The notes: a model not told the origin generated them from the letters alone. Counted from the first letter of the stretch, positions 1-5,705 are shown. The stretch is DNA of 6,494 nt from Oxalobacteraceae bacterium (GCA_947487325.1 CANKWG010000130.1:1-6494); one strand, 5' to 3'. Translations and numbers: made by a program.

Positions 1-1016
1 AGACGCGTTCGCATTTTGTCATTAAAGTTCTGGCGAAACTTGGTCATCAAACCATACGACTGCACCTGCGTATTTTCTATACGGGCACTAGACGAATCGG
101 ACGAAAAATTGTACGAGCCATTCAAATCCATACGGTTATCGCGAAAATACGGGGTAACGCTCAATTGCATACCCTGCCCCAAATCCTTCTCTACCGCCGA
201 TGACAAACGCAGTGCATCCACCTTGCGATACGCGGCCGAGCGCAGATTCACTGTCGGATTATTCAGATAAAGATCCAGCGGTAATGCCGAGTTCGCACCG
301 GTCTGCTGATCGATGTGCGTACCTCCCAAAATAGTTTTCACCAAGGTCTGCGAGTCGTACTCATGATCCCAGCGTAGATTCACGCTTTGTCGCTCATAGG
401 CCGTGCTGTCACGCCAGCCATCGGTATGCGTCAGATTCAGATCCGCCCGCAAGGCATTGGGGCCACGTCGACCACTATCGATACCACCCAACACACGTCC
501 CCAACCATAACTTCCTGCTTCAACCGAAAGATCTGCACCGGCCGTCTCGCGAGGCGTGCGAGACAACACATTCACCAAACCACCGATCGCATCCGAGCCA
601 TACAAGGCCGAGCCAATACCGCGCACCACTTCCACGCCACCCGCCGAGGGCAGATTGAGTTCATACAATGCGTTGTGATTGAAATTACCGGTGGCGCGCA
701 CTGGGATGCCATCCTCCAGGAACAGGTACATGGGACCCGTCGTAAAACCCTGGCGTATCGCCGTTGTATGACCCTCGCCATTGGTGACCGCGATGGCTAC
801 GCCGGGAATCTGTCCCAGCAATTGTTGTGGATGAGAGGGTCGGGTGAAATCGATCGCACGGCGATCAATCACGCCCACCGATGAGGGGGTTTCGGATAAC
901 AGTGTTTCCTCGCGCGTACCGGTCACGGTCACGGCAGGCAAGAGCGTATCGGCAAAACCGGTTTGCGCGACACAAAGAGCGCTCGCGATGAACGCTCTGG
1001 TAACTGCAGCAGACAT
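1..1016 (-). CDS. TonB-dependent outer-membrane receptor (N-terminal 338 codons; 3' end outside window)
   Basis: The minus strand is open from an ATG at 1014-1016 to the window edge without a stop. The start has a strong ribosome binding site (AGGAG, 5 bases before ATG). Residues 1-22 look like a signal peptide ending GFA. A TonB-box-like LPAVTVTG follows (about 26-33), then a plug domain (about 40-155) with QQLLGQIPGV, a conserved AIRQG, YLFLEDGIPV and the hallmark GVEVVRGIGSALYGSDAIGG (127-146). After that the pattern becomes alternating and aromatic-rich, as in the first strands of the beta-barrel. The family imports scarce ligands (siderophores, metals, cobalamin, sugars) using energy from TonB-ExbBD. 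It is the second gene of an operon behind a DUF2946 protein. Substrate cannot be read from the sequence: the plug does not look like the OprC/NosA copper-receptor type, and no cobalamin riboswitch is visible. No frameshift is seen. Confidence 0.93.
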   Translation of the reverse strand, partial: MSAAVTRAFIASALCVAQTGFADTLLPAVTVTGTREETLLSETPSSVGVIDRRAIDFTRPSHPQQLLGQIPGVAIAVTNGEGHTTAIRQGFTTGPMYLFLEDGIPVRATGNFNHNALYELNLPSAGGVEVVRGIGSALYGSDAIGGLVNVLSRTPRETAGADLSVEAGSYGWGRVLGGIDSGRRGPNALRADLNLTHTDGWRDSTAYERQSVNLRWDHEYDSQTLVKTILGGTHIDQQTGANSALPLDLYLNNPTVNLRSAAYRKVDALRLSSAVEKDLGQGMQLSVTPYFRDNRMDLNGSYNFSSDSSSARIENTQVQSYGLMTKFRQNFNDKMRTR

Positions 1017-1047
1017 AAAAACTCCTGAACAAAAGAGAAAGGCATCA

Positions 1048-1073
1048 CGGTGGAACACGTTCGTGAGCCACCG
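1048..1073 (-). repeat. Intercistronic hairpin between the DUF2946 gene and the receptor gene
   Basis: Read on the minus (transcribed) strand, CGGTGG pairs with CCACCG (6 bp), a CT/TT internal mismatch follows, then CACG pairs with CGTG around AA. It lies in the 74-bp gap, about 32 bases upstream of the receptor ATG and clear of its Shine-Dalgarno sequence. No T-run follows directly, so it is not a classical terminator. It could stabilise or process the mRNA, or bind a protein; the function is inferred. Confidence 0.5.
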
Positions 1074-1090
1074 GCGACATCAGGCTGTGA

Positions 1091-1474
1091 TCAGGAGAAG
1101 ATGGGAGGGGCGCGGGATTGTCGCTGAAAAGCGGAGAAGGTCAGAACGGGCGTGCGATCGCGCCGGATGGACGGACTGTCAGTGGCGACATCCGACAGGT
1201 AGGTACGTACATCGAACTCGGGGGCGGCGCCGGTAGCGGCACACAAGACGCAATGATCTGCCGCAGCATGCGAGAACTGCGGCTCGCTGGCATCGGACAT
1301 TTGCACCCACTTGACGCCCGAGGTGACGCAAACCTCAATCCAGCGCTTGCCATCACCGGAACGCACGCCCGCAATCGCTGGCATCAGCGATTGCAATAGC
1401 AGGGCTGCGACTAACCAGCAGGACAGCGCTTTGCGGGAGATCAGGCGAGAAAACATAGGGCGTGATTTTATCAT
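1091..1474 (-). CDS. Small exported DUF2946-type protein
   Basis: This 127-residue protein precedes the TonB receptor in the same operon. The N-terminus (about 1-35) has basic residues (K3, R5, R10, R14, K15), a hydrophobic core CWLVAALLLQ and a cleavage-like MPAIA/G, so it is probably secreted to the periplasm. The mature part has WIEVCVTSGVKWV (45-57), a His/Cys cluster HAAADHCVLC (69-78) and a C-terminal RAPP. These match my memory of DUF2946 proteins (short signal, 'VCTAHGV'-like segment, HCxxC, RAPP tail). H69, H74, C75 and C78 could bind a metal, but this is inference. The start at 1474 is preferred because AAGGA lies 4 bases upstream; the in-frame ATG at 1454-1456 has no ribosome binding site. 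Function is unknown; the operon suggests a role beside receptor-mediated uptake, perhaps of a metal. Confidence 0.8.
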   Translation of the reverse strand: MIKSRPMFSRLISRKALSCWLVAALLLQSLMPAIAGVRSGDGKRWIEVCVTSGVKWVQMSDASEPQFSHAAADHCVLCAATGAAPEFDVRTYLSDVATDSPSIRRDRTPVLTFSAFQRQSRAPPIFS

Positions 1475-1594
1475 GCGGTCCTTGTCACTTTCTCATGATG
1501 CACGGCATTCCCCAGCAAGACAGCAAGGCTTGACATCCCTTGTGACCTGCGCACTCTCCGGGCGCGATCCGAACAATTTGCTGTCCAATCAATC

Positions 1595-1652
1595 AGGTAA
1601 CTTGAGGGATTTTTCCCAGCAAATGATGCTTTTCTCTGCTGAAAAATTACCT
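1595..1652. repeat. Long interrupted inverted repeat in the divergent intergenic region
   Basis: AGGTAA (1595-1600) pairs with TTACCT (1647-1652). Inside it, TTTTTC (1610-1615) pairs with GAAAAA (1641-1646), and AGCA (1618-1621) pairs with TGCT (1637-1640). About 16 bp pair in all, with a 9-base bulge, a 2-base bulge and a 15-base loop. As RNA it could form a leader structure on either strand; it starts about 120 bases upstream of the DUF2946 start. It could also be a DNA site for a regulator. It is not followed by a T-run. Confidence 0.4.
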
Positions 1653-1762
1653 TAAAGACAACTTAATGAATAACAAACCGGTAAAAACACCCCGCAAAAG
1701 CTGTGTTACATTGAGGAAACAAGTTGCTTATACGCCACAAAGATGAGTGTTTTCAAGGCTTT

Positions 1763-1796
1763 CTAGCCATTTTGGCTAGTTGGGCGATAAGCGCCC
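1763..1796 (+). repeat. Two adjacent hairpins upstream of phaZ
   Basis: CTAGCC (1763-1768) pairs with GGCTAG (1774-1779) over a 5-base loop. Two bases later GGGCG (1782-1786) pairs with CGCCC (1792-1796) over 5 bases, followed by only TTTG. CAAA (1738-1741) could close both hairpins with TTTG (1797-1800). The second stem is terminator-like but its T-run is too short to call it one. Confidence 0.4.
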
Positions 1797-1797
1797 T

Positions 1798-1825
1798 TTG
1801 ATATCCGCAAATTTCTGCTTATTGT
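1798..1825 (+). promoter_or_regulatory. Possible sigma-70 promoter of phaZ
   Basis: TTGATA (1798-1803, 5 of 6 to the -35 consensus) is separated by 16 bp from TATTGT (1820-1825, 4 of 6 to the -10). Transcription would start near 1832, inside the PhaR-like palindrome and about 60 bases before phaZ. A weaker alternative is TTGTGT (1822-1827) and TATGGA (1845-1850), spaced by 17 bp. Confidence 0.35.
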
Positions 1826-1827
1826 GT

Positions 1828-1844
1828 TTGCTGCATTGCAGAAA
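1828..1844. promoter_or_regulatory. PhaR-like operator upstream of phaZ
   Basis: The 17-bp element TTGCTGCATTGCAGAAA is a palindrome of two 8-base arms around one T at 1836, with one mismatched pair. Its core CTGCATTGCAG (1831-1841) fits the CTGC-N3-GCAG pattern known for PhaR, the repressor of polyhydroxyalkanoate granule genes that detaches when PHB is present. It overlaps the expected transcription start of phaZ, as a repressor site would. The assignment rests on the motif plus the downstream gene; no phaR gene is in the window. Confidence 0.5.
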
Positions 1845-1890
1845 TATGGAATTGGGGACACAATTTGGGCGTCTTGAATGAGGGGTAATC

Positions 1891-3126
1891 ATGCTCTATC
1901 AACTTCATGAAATGAATCGTACCTTGCTTAGTCCGCTGATACAGTGGGCTGAGGCATCGTCAAAGCTGTTTACGAACCCCGTCTCGCCCTTTGCGCATAC
2001 GCCGTTTGCCCAGCGCATCGCCGCAGGCTATGAACTGATGTTCCGTCTAGGCAAGGATTATGAAAAGCCCGCCTTTGGCATCACGCACACCGTAGTAGCC
2101 GAAACACGTACCGCCATCATTGAAGACACGGTTCTTGAAAAGCCCTTCTGCAAATTACTGCACTTCCGCAAGGACGCCCATTTCCTTACGCCCGAACAAC
2201 TGATTCAACCCAAGATATTGCTGGTGGCGCCACTCTCCGGCCATCACTCGACCTTGTTGCGGGACACAGTCAACACCCTCCTGCCTGAGCATGATGTCTA
2301 CATCACTGACTGGGTCGATGCGCGCATGGTTCCCATGGAAAAAGGCGCGTTCCATCTGCATGATTACATCTACTACGTACAGGAATTCATCCGCTTCCTT
2401 GGGCCGAACCTGAACGTCGTCTCGGTCTGTCAGCCCACCGTGCCCGTGCTGGCGGCCATTTCGCTGATGGCCACTGCTGGCGACACCGCGCTCCCCAAGA
2501 CCATGGTGATGATGGGCGGTCCGATTGACTCACGCAAATCGCCTACCGAAGTCAATGATCTGGCGATGAACAAACCCTACGCCTGGTTTGAAAACAATGT
2601 GATCTACAGCGTGCCGCCGAATTACCCTGGCTATGGCCGTCGCGTCTATCCCGGCTTCCTGCAGCATGCCGGCTTCGTCGCCATGAATCCACGCCGTCAC
2701 GCGCAAAGTCACTGGGAGTTCTATCTGCATCTGCGCGAAGGCGACAATGAATCGGCAGCAGAGCATCGCAAGTTCTACGATGAATACAACGCCGTGCTCG
2801 ACATGCCCGCCGAGTATTACCTTGAGACGATCAAGACCGTCTTTCAGGATCACGCGCTGCCTCTGGGCACTTGGGAAGTCGAAGGCAAGCTGGTCAGACC
2901 CCAGGACATCAAGTCCGTGGCCTTGTTTACTATCGAAGGCGAACTCGATGATATTTCCGGTTCGGGCCAAACACAGGCAGCGCAAGACCTGTGCTCCGGC
3001 ATTCCTGAGAACATGAAGCAGCATTTCGAAGCACCGAAGTGCGGTCACTACGGCATCTTCTCCGGTCGTCGCTGGCGCGAAATGATTGCGCCCCGCATCG
3101 GTGAATTCATCCGCGCGCATGCCTGA
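1891..3126 (+). CDS. phaZ: Intracellular polyhydroxyalkanoate (PHB) depolymerase
   Basis: This 411-residue protein matches the intracellular PhaZ family of PHB-storing betaproteobacteria in length and sequence, from MLYQLHEMNR to the end. It degrades PHB in cytoplasmic granules for reuse of carbon. The fold is an alpha/beta hydrolase with a cysteine nucleophile: C180 in VSVCQP, D353 in GELDD and H386 in KCGHYGIF form the expected triad. The D-H distance of 33 residues equals that of the Ralstonia (Cupriavidus) eutropha enzyme (D355, H388), and C180 sits where its C183 does. The cysteine in place of the usual serine, and the lack of a signal peptide, separate it from secreted depolymerases. 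The start is supported by GAGGGG about 6 bases upstream. It is apparently transcribed alone, with a PhaR-like operator before it and a terminator 20 bp after it. No other pha gene is in the window. Confidence 0.96.
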   Translation: MLYQLHEMNRTLLSPLIQWAEASSKLFTNPVSPFAHTPFAQRIAAGYELMFRLGKDYEKPAFGITHTVVAETRTAIIEDTVLEKPFCKLLHFRKDAHFLTPEQLIQPKILLVAPLSGHHSTLLRDTVNTLLPEHDVYITDWVDARMVPMEKGAFHLHDYIYYVQEFIRFLGPNLNVVSVCQPTVPVLAAISLMATAGDTALPKTMVMMGGPIDSRKSPTEVNDLAMNKPYAWFENNVIYSVPPNYPGYGRRVYPGFLQHAGFVAMNPRRHAQSHWEFYLHLREGDNESAAEHRKFYDEYNAVLDMPAEYYLETIKTVFQDHALPLGTWEVEGKLVRPQDIKSVALFTIEGELDDISGSGQTQAAQDLCSGIPENMKQHFEAPKCGHYGIFSGRRWREMIAPRIGEFIRAHA

Positions 3127-3145
3127 CACGGCAGCGTCTCAGATC

Positions 3146-3168
3146 AGCCGCCCTTGGGCGGCTTTTTT
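3146..3168 (+). terminator. Intrinsic terminator of phaZ
   Basis: AGCCGCCC (3146-3153) and GGGCGGCT (3156-3163) form a GC-rich stem with a tight TT turn (in practice a CTTG loop). A run of six T (3163-3168) follows. It begins 20 bp after the phaZ stop and 44 bp before the next gene, so it separates phaZ from the rsxB operon. Confidence 0.92.
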
Positions 3169-3211
3169 CATGGCCGTGACGCGGATCGCAAATACCGGAT
3201 AATGGTGGTCT

Positions 3212-3901
3212 ATGTCAGATCGCTCACCCACCCTCGCTGATCGTCTTGAAGACCTGCTACCGCAGACGCAATGCACGAAATGCGGCTATCCCGCCTGCCG
3301 TCCCTATGCCGAAGCCATGGCCAGCGGCGAGGCGAGTTACAACCAGTGCCCGCCCGGTGGTGCGCAGGGTATCGCGCGTCTGGCCGAAGCACTGGGCAAA
3401 CCTGTCATAGCCCTCAACCCTGTCCATGGCGTAGAGCGCGAACGTCCGGTCGCCGTGATCGACGAACCCGCGTGCATAGGATGCACGCTGTGCATACAGG
3501 CTTGCCCGGTCGATGCGATCGTCGGCGCAGCAAAACAAATGCACACCGTGATACCGGAGCTCTGCACCGGCTGCGATCTCTGTGTTGCCCCCTGCCCTGT
3601 CGATTGCATTGCGATGGTCTCGGTAACCCCGGACAAAACGGGATGGGATGCGTGGTCATCGTCCGCAGCAGACGCAGCGCGTGAACGCTTTCACCTTCGC
3701 AATGAACGACTGATCCGCGAAAAAGCTGAGAACGATGCGCGACTGGCAGCGAAAGCAGCCGCCAAATTACGCGAAGTCGAGCAGGAATCCGCACAAAATC
3801 CCGAAGCGCTCGCTGAAAAAGAGCGCAAGCGCGCCATCATTCAAGCCGCACTGGAACGAGCGCGCCAGCAAAAAGAGGCATCTTCCGGGGAGAAGTCATG
3901 A
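3212..3901 (+). CDS. rsxB: Stand-alone soluble RsxB/RnfB-type iron-sulfur protein
   Basis: This 229-residue protein has the Fe-S modules of RnfB/RsxB. First comes a four-Cys domain (C21-x2-C24-x4-C29-x16-C46, with CTKCGYPACRPYA), then two 4Fe-4S ferredoxin motifs, C88-x2-C91-x2-C94-x3-C98-P and C118-x2-C121-x2-C124-x3-C128-P. Classical RnfB, the electron-input subunit of the membrane Rnf/Rsx complex, starts with a transmembrane helix. This one begins directly at the first Fe-S domain and has no hydrophobic segment, so it should be cytosolic. Residues about 150-225 are a charged Ala/Lys/Glu/Arg tail, probably helical or coiled. No rnfA, C, D, G or E is present. It overlaps nth by 4 bp (ATGA), so the two are probably translationally coupled. 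The upstream GGTGG is a weak ribosome binding site. GATAAT at 3198-3203 with GTGACG at 3176-3181 (16-bp spacer) may be its promoter, giving a very short leader. The electron partner is unknown. Confidence 0.9.
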   Translation: MSDRSPTLADRLEDLLPQTQCTKCGYPACRPYAEAMASGEASYNQCPPGGAQGIARLAEALGKPVIALNPVHGVERERPVAVIDEPACIGCTLCIQACPVDAIVGAAKQMHTVIPELCTGCDLCVAPCPVDCIAMVSVTPDKTGWDAWSSSAADAARERFHLRNERLIREKAENDARLAAKAAAKLREVEQESAQNPEALAEKERKRAIIQAALERARQQKEASSGEKS

Positions 3902-4548
3902 ACCCTGAAAAACGCCGCGAGATTTTCGCACGACTCAAAGCAGCCAATCCGCATCCTACGACCGAGCTGGAATACACCACACCTTTCGAGTTGCTGATCG
4001 CCGTGATCCTGTCGGCACAAGCGACCGACGTTTCAGTCAACAAGGCAACGCGACAGCTTTATCCGGTGGCGAGTACACCGGCGGCCATTCATGCGCTGGG
4101 TGTCGAAGGTCTGATCCCGTATGTGCAAACGATCGGCTTATATCGCAACAAAGCTAAAAATGTGATCGAAACCTGCCGCATTCTGCTCGAGCAGCATGGT
4201 GGCGAAGTGCCGCGTGATCGCGAAGCCCTGCAATCCCTGCCCGGCGTGGGTCGCAAGACAGCGAATGTTGTGCTCAATACCGCATTCGGCGTGCCGGCGA
4301 TGGCCGTTGATACGCATATCTTCCGCGTCTCCAACCGCACGGGCATTGCACCCGGCAAGAATGTCGACATCGTTGAGCAAAAACTGATGAAGTTCGTGCC
4401 ACCCGAGTACCTGATGGACGCGCATCATTGGTTGATACTGCATGGCCGCTATACCTGTATTGCACGCAGCCCGCAGTGCTGGAATTGTCTGATTGCGGAT
4501 TTGTGCGAGTTCAAATCAAAAACACCGAAACCCGAAAAAGCTGTCTGA
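3898..4548 (+). CDS. nth: Endonuclease III (DNA glycosylase/AP lyase)
   Basis: The 216-residue protein aligns with Escherichia coli Nth without apparent gaps at the key sites. The helix-hairpin-helix LPGVGRKTA (114-122) carries the catalytic lysine K120; the catalytic aspartate is D138 in VDTHIFRVSNR. The 4Fe-4S cluster ligands are C187-x6-C194-x2-C197-x5-C203, the same positions as in E. coli. The enzyme removes oxidised pyrimidines in base excision repair and cleaves the abasic strand. ATG 3898 overlaps the rsxB stop as ATGA, with GGGGAG 5 bases upstream. In E. coli nth follows rsxABCDGE; here only rsxB is kept beside it. Every expected residue is present and the length is normal. Confidence 0.97.
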   Translation: MNPEKRREIFARLKAANPHPTTELEYTTPFELLIAVILSAQATDVSVNKATRQLYPVASTPAAIHALGVEGLIPYVQTIGLYRNKAKNVIETCRILLEQHGGEVPRDREALQSLPGVGRKTANVVLNTAFGVPAMAVDTHIFRVSNRTGIAPGKNVDIVEQKLMKFVPPEYLMDAHHWLILHGRYTCIARSPQCWNCLIADLCEFKSKTPKPEKAV

Positions 4549-4558
4549 CCTGCACCCC

Positions 4559-4990
4559 ATGTTTAACCCCAGCAAAGACGAAGTCCGTCAATTCTTCTGC
4601 ACCACTTGGAAAAAATCCACGAGTGGCGATGTACTAACACCGCTAGAAGCAATTGCCAGCGACTGGATACGTCAGCATCCCGAATACGAAAGCGATCTGG
4701 CGGATACCGAACGTGCTCTGGAGAAGGACTACAGCGTTGATCAGGGACGCAGCAATCCCTTTCTGCATCTGTCCATGCACCTGTCAATCCACGAACAGAT
4801 CTCGGTGGATCAACCGCCGGGTATACGCGATGCGTGCGAAGCGCTGATCAAACGGCTGGGCTCAGTGCATGATGCCCATCATCTGATCATGGAATGTCTG
4901 GGTGAAATGCTGTGGTCCTCGCAACGCAACGGCACAGCACCCGATGGTGCGGCCTACATTCACTGCATACGTCAACGCGCCAGCCAATAA
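4559..4990 (+). CDS. DUF1841 family protein, function unknown
   Basis: The 143-residue soluble protein matches DUF1841 as I remember it: an MFNPS start, RQFFCTTW, TPLEAIASDWI, HPEY, then NPFLHLSMHLSIHEQISVDQPPGIR, AHHLIMECLGEMLW and PDGAAYIHCIR. Histidine-rich stretches (HLSMHLSIHE, HDAHHLIME) could bind a metal, but this is speculation. The start is placed at ATG 4559 because the family begins MFNPS. An in-frame ATG at 4493 would add 22 unrelated residues and overlap nth. ATG 4559 lies 10 bases after the nth stop and has no visible Shine-Dalgarno sequence, so translation probably depends on ribosomes finishing nth. It is the last gene of the operon. Confidence 0.88.
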   Translation: MFNPSKDEVRQFFCTTWKKSTSGDVLTPLEAIASDWIRQHPEYESDLADTERALEKDYSVDQGRSNPFLHLSMHLSIHEQISVDQPPGIRDACEALIKRLGSVHDAHHLIMECLGEMLWSSQRNGTAPDGAAYIHCIRQRASQ

Positions 4991-5017
4991 AAAAGCCGCG
5001 CAGTGCGCGGCTTTTTT
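4989..5017. terminator. Bidirectional intrinsic terminator between converging operons
   Basis: GCCGCGC (4995-5001) and GCGCGGC (5005-5011) form a 7-bp GC stem with loop AGT. It is flanked by A6 (4989-4994) on the left and T6 (5012-5017) on the right, so it works on both strands. It overlaps the last bases of the DUF1841 stop codon and lies 17 bp past the minus-strand cytochrome stop. Confidence 0.93.
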
Positions 5018-5033
5018 ACGATCTAAAAACAGC

Positions 5034-5372
5034 TTACTTACGAACTACCAACGAACCCGGCAAGCTGGCAAGATAGGCTGCGATGTCGCTGATCTCTTTT
5101 TTCGACAGCGGCTTGGCCATACCGCCCATGATCGCGTTGGCGCGACCATTACCGCCACTGGCGCCACGCTGATAAGCAACGAGGGCATGCTCGATGTAGT
5201 CAGCGTGCTGACCCGCGAGCTTTGGATAGCTAGGATCGATAGGACTGTTGTAATCCGCGCCGTGACAGGAAGCGCAATTATATTTTTGTGCGGCGGCCTT
5301 GCCCGCTTCGACATTGCCCGCAAACGCGTTCATCGACAGCGCCAGGGCCAGGAATGCAAATAGCTTTTTCAT
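5034..5372 (-). CDS. Periplasmic class I c-type cytochrome, single haem (second of a tandem pair)
   Basis: The 112-residue precursor has a signal peptide (MKKLFAFLALALSMNAFA, cut near residue 18) and one haem-binding CASCH (33-37; H37 is the proximal ligand). Alignment with its neighbour points to M82 (AIMGG) as the distal ligand, 7 residues before the conserved LS of LSKKEISDIAAYLASLPG. PKLAGQHADYIEHAL is the typical c553/c4-type 'LaGQ..Y' segment. It should carry electrons in the periplasm, for example to a terminal oxidase; the partner is unknown. The start has a GGAG ribosome binding site 8 bases upstream. It follows the related cytochrome after 12 bp in the same operon and ends at the shared terminator. 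Confidence 0.93.
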   Translation of the reverse strand: MKKLFAFLALALSMNAFAGNVEAGKAAAQKYNCASCHGADYNSPIDPSYPKLAGQHADYIEHALVAYQRGASGGNGRANAIMGGMAKPLSKKEISDIAAYLASLPGSLVVRK

Positions 5373-5384
5373 GAATGGCTCCGT

Positions 5385-5705
5385 TTATTTCTGCTGGGCG
5401 TAATAGGCGGCAACATCGGCGATGTCCTGATCGGACAGACCGGCAGCAATGCCTACCATCGACGGATGCTTGCGCTCACCTTTTTTATAAGCAGTCAGTG
5501 CGGCAGCAATGTACTTCTCAGACTGACCGCCCAACATGGGCACACGATAGACCTCGGGGAAAGAGGCTTTGTAGCCAGGGATGCCATGGCAGCCGATACA
5601 CATAGCCACCTTGTTTTTGGCCGCAGCGACATCGCCTTTGACATCAGCAGCTGCCGACACCTGAGCGAGCGAGACCAGCGCAATAAGAACAAAAAGTTTT
5701 TTCAT
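5385..5705 (-). CDS. Periplasmic class I c-type cytochrome, single haem (first of a tandem pair)
   Basis: The 106-residue precursor has a signal peptide of about 20 residues (MKKLFVLIALVSLAQVSAAA), one haem motif CIGCH (36-40; H40 proximal) and probable distal ligand M83 in HPSMVG. The conserved C-terminal helix LSDQDIADVAAYYAQQK is typical of c4/c553 cytochromes. It resembles the downstream cytochrome in the signal peptide start (MKKLF), the GGQSEKYI/AGQHADYI segment and the last helix, so the two probably arose by duplication. Together they resemble the two halves of a dihaem cytochrome c4 split into separate genes; that is an inference. There is no clear Shine-Dalgarno sequence before ATG 5705; the preceding bases are C-rich (CCCCACCCCGCTATC). 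Confidence 0.93.
   Translation of the reverse strand: MKKLFVLIALVSLAQVSAAADVKGDVAAAKNKVAMCIGCHGIPGYKASFPEVYRVPMLGGQSEKYIAAALTAYKKGERKHPSMVGIAAGLSDQDIADVAAYYAQQK

Larger units (their letters stand above)
1475..1890. other. Divergent intergenic region between the receptor operon and phaZ
   Basis: No convincing coding frame is present in these 416 bp. The left part is AT-richer than the flanks. Contents from left to right: leader of the minus-strand operon, with no clear sigma-70 promoter or Fur box that I can defend; a long interrupted inverted repeat at 1595-1652; two close hairpins at 1763-1796; a possible phaZ promoter at 1798-1825; a PhaR-like palindrome at 1828-1844; a small inverted repeat AATTG/CAATT at 1850-1865; and the phaZ ribosome binding site GAGGGG at about 1879-1885. 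Confidence 0.7.

Noticed and set aside
387..884. 165-codon open frame on the plus strand
   Set aside because: It lies antisense to the TonB receptor, whose minus-strand frame shows clear plug-domain motifs. The plus-strand product (rich in Arg, His, Thr and Gln) resembles no family.
1461..1475. Near-palindrome CGTGATTTTATCATG at the DUF2946 start
   Set aside because: It has a mismatch and overlaps the start codon; it matches no regulator site I know and is likely chance.
1782..1799. Possible intrinsic terminator before phaZ
   Set aside because: The stem is only 5 bp and is followed by three T then G; too weak to call a terminator.
1017..1890. Cobalamin riboswitch or Fur box controlling the receptor
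   Set aside because: I searched the leader and intergenic region by eye and found no B12-box-like element and no convincing GATAATGATAATCATTATC-like site.
2530..3129. 199-codon open frame on the minus strand
   Set aside because: It is fully antisense to phaZ, which carries the full catalytic triad. It is a by-product of GC-rich codon use.
3271..3684. 137-codon plus-strand frame inside rsxB
   Set aside because: It overlaps the Cys-rich coding frame of rsxB in another phase and gives an Arg/Cys-rich product with no recognisable domain.
4493..4990. Longer form of the DUF1841 gene starting at 4493
   Set aside because: The extra 22 residues come from the end of nth read in another frame, and the family begins at MFNPS, so ATG 4559 is the better start.
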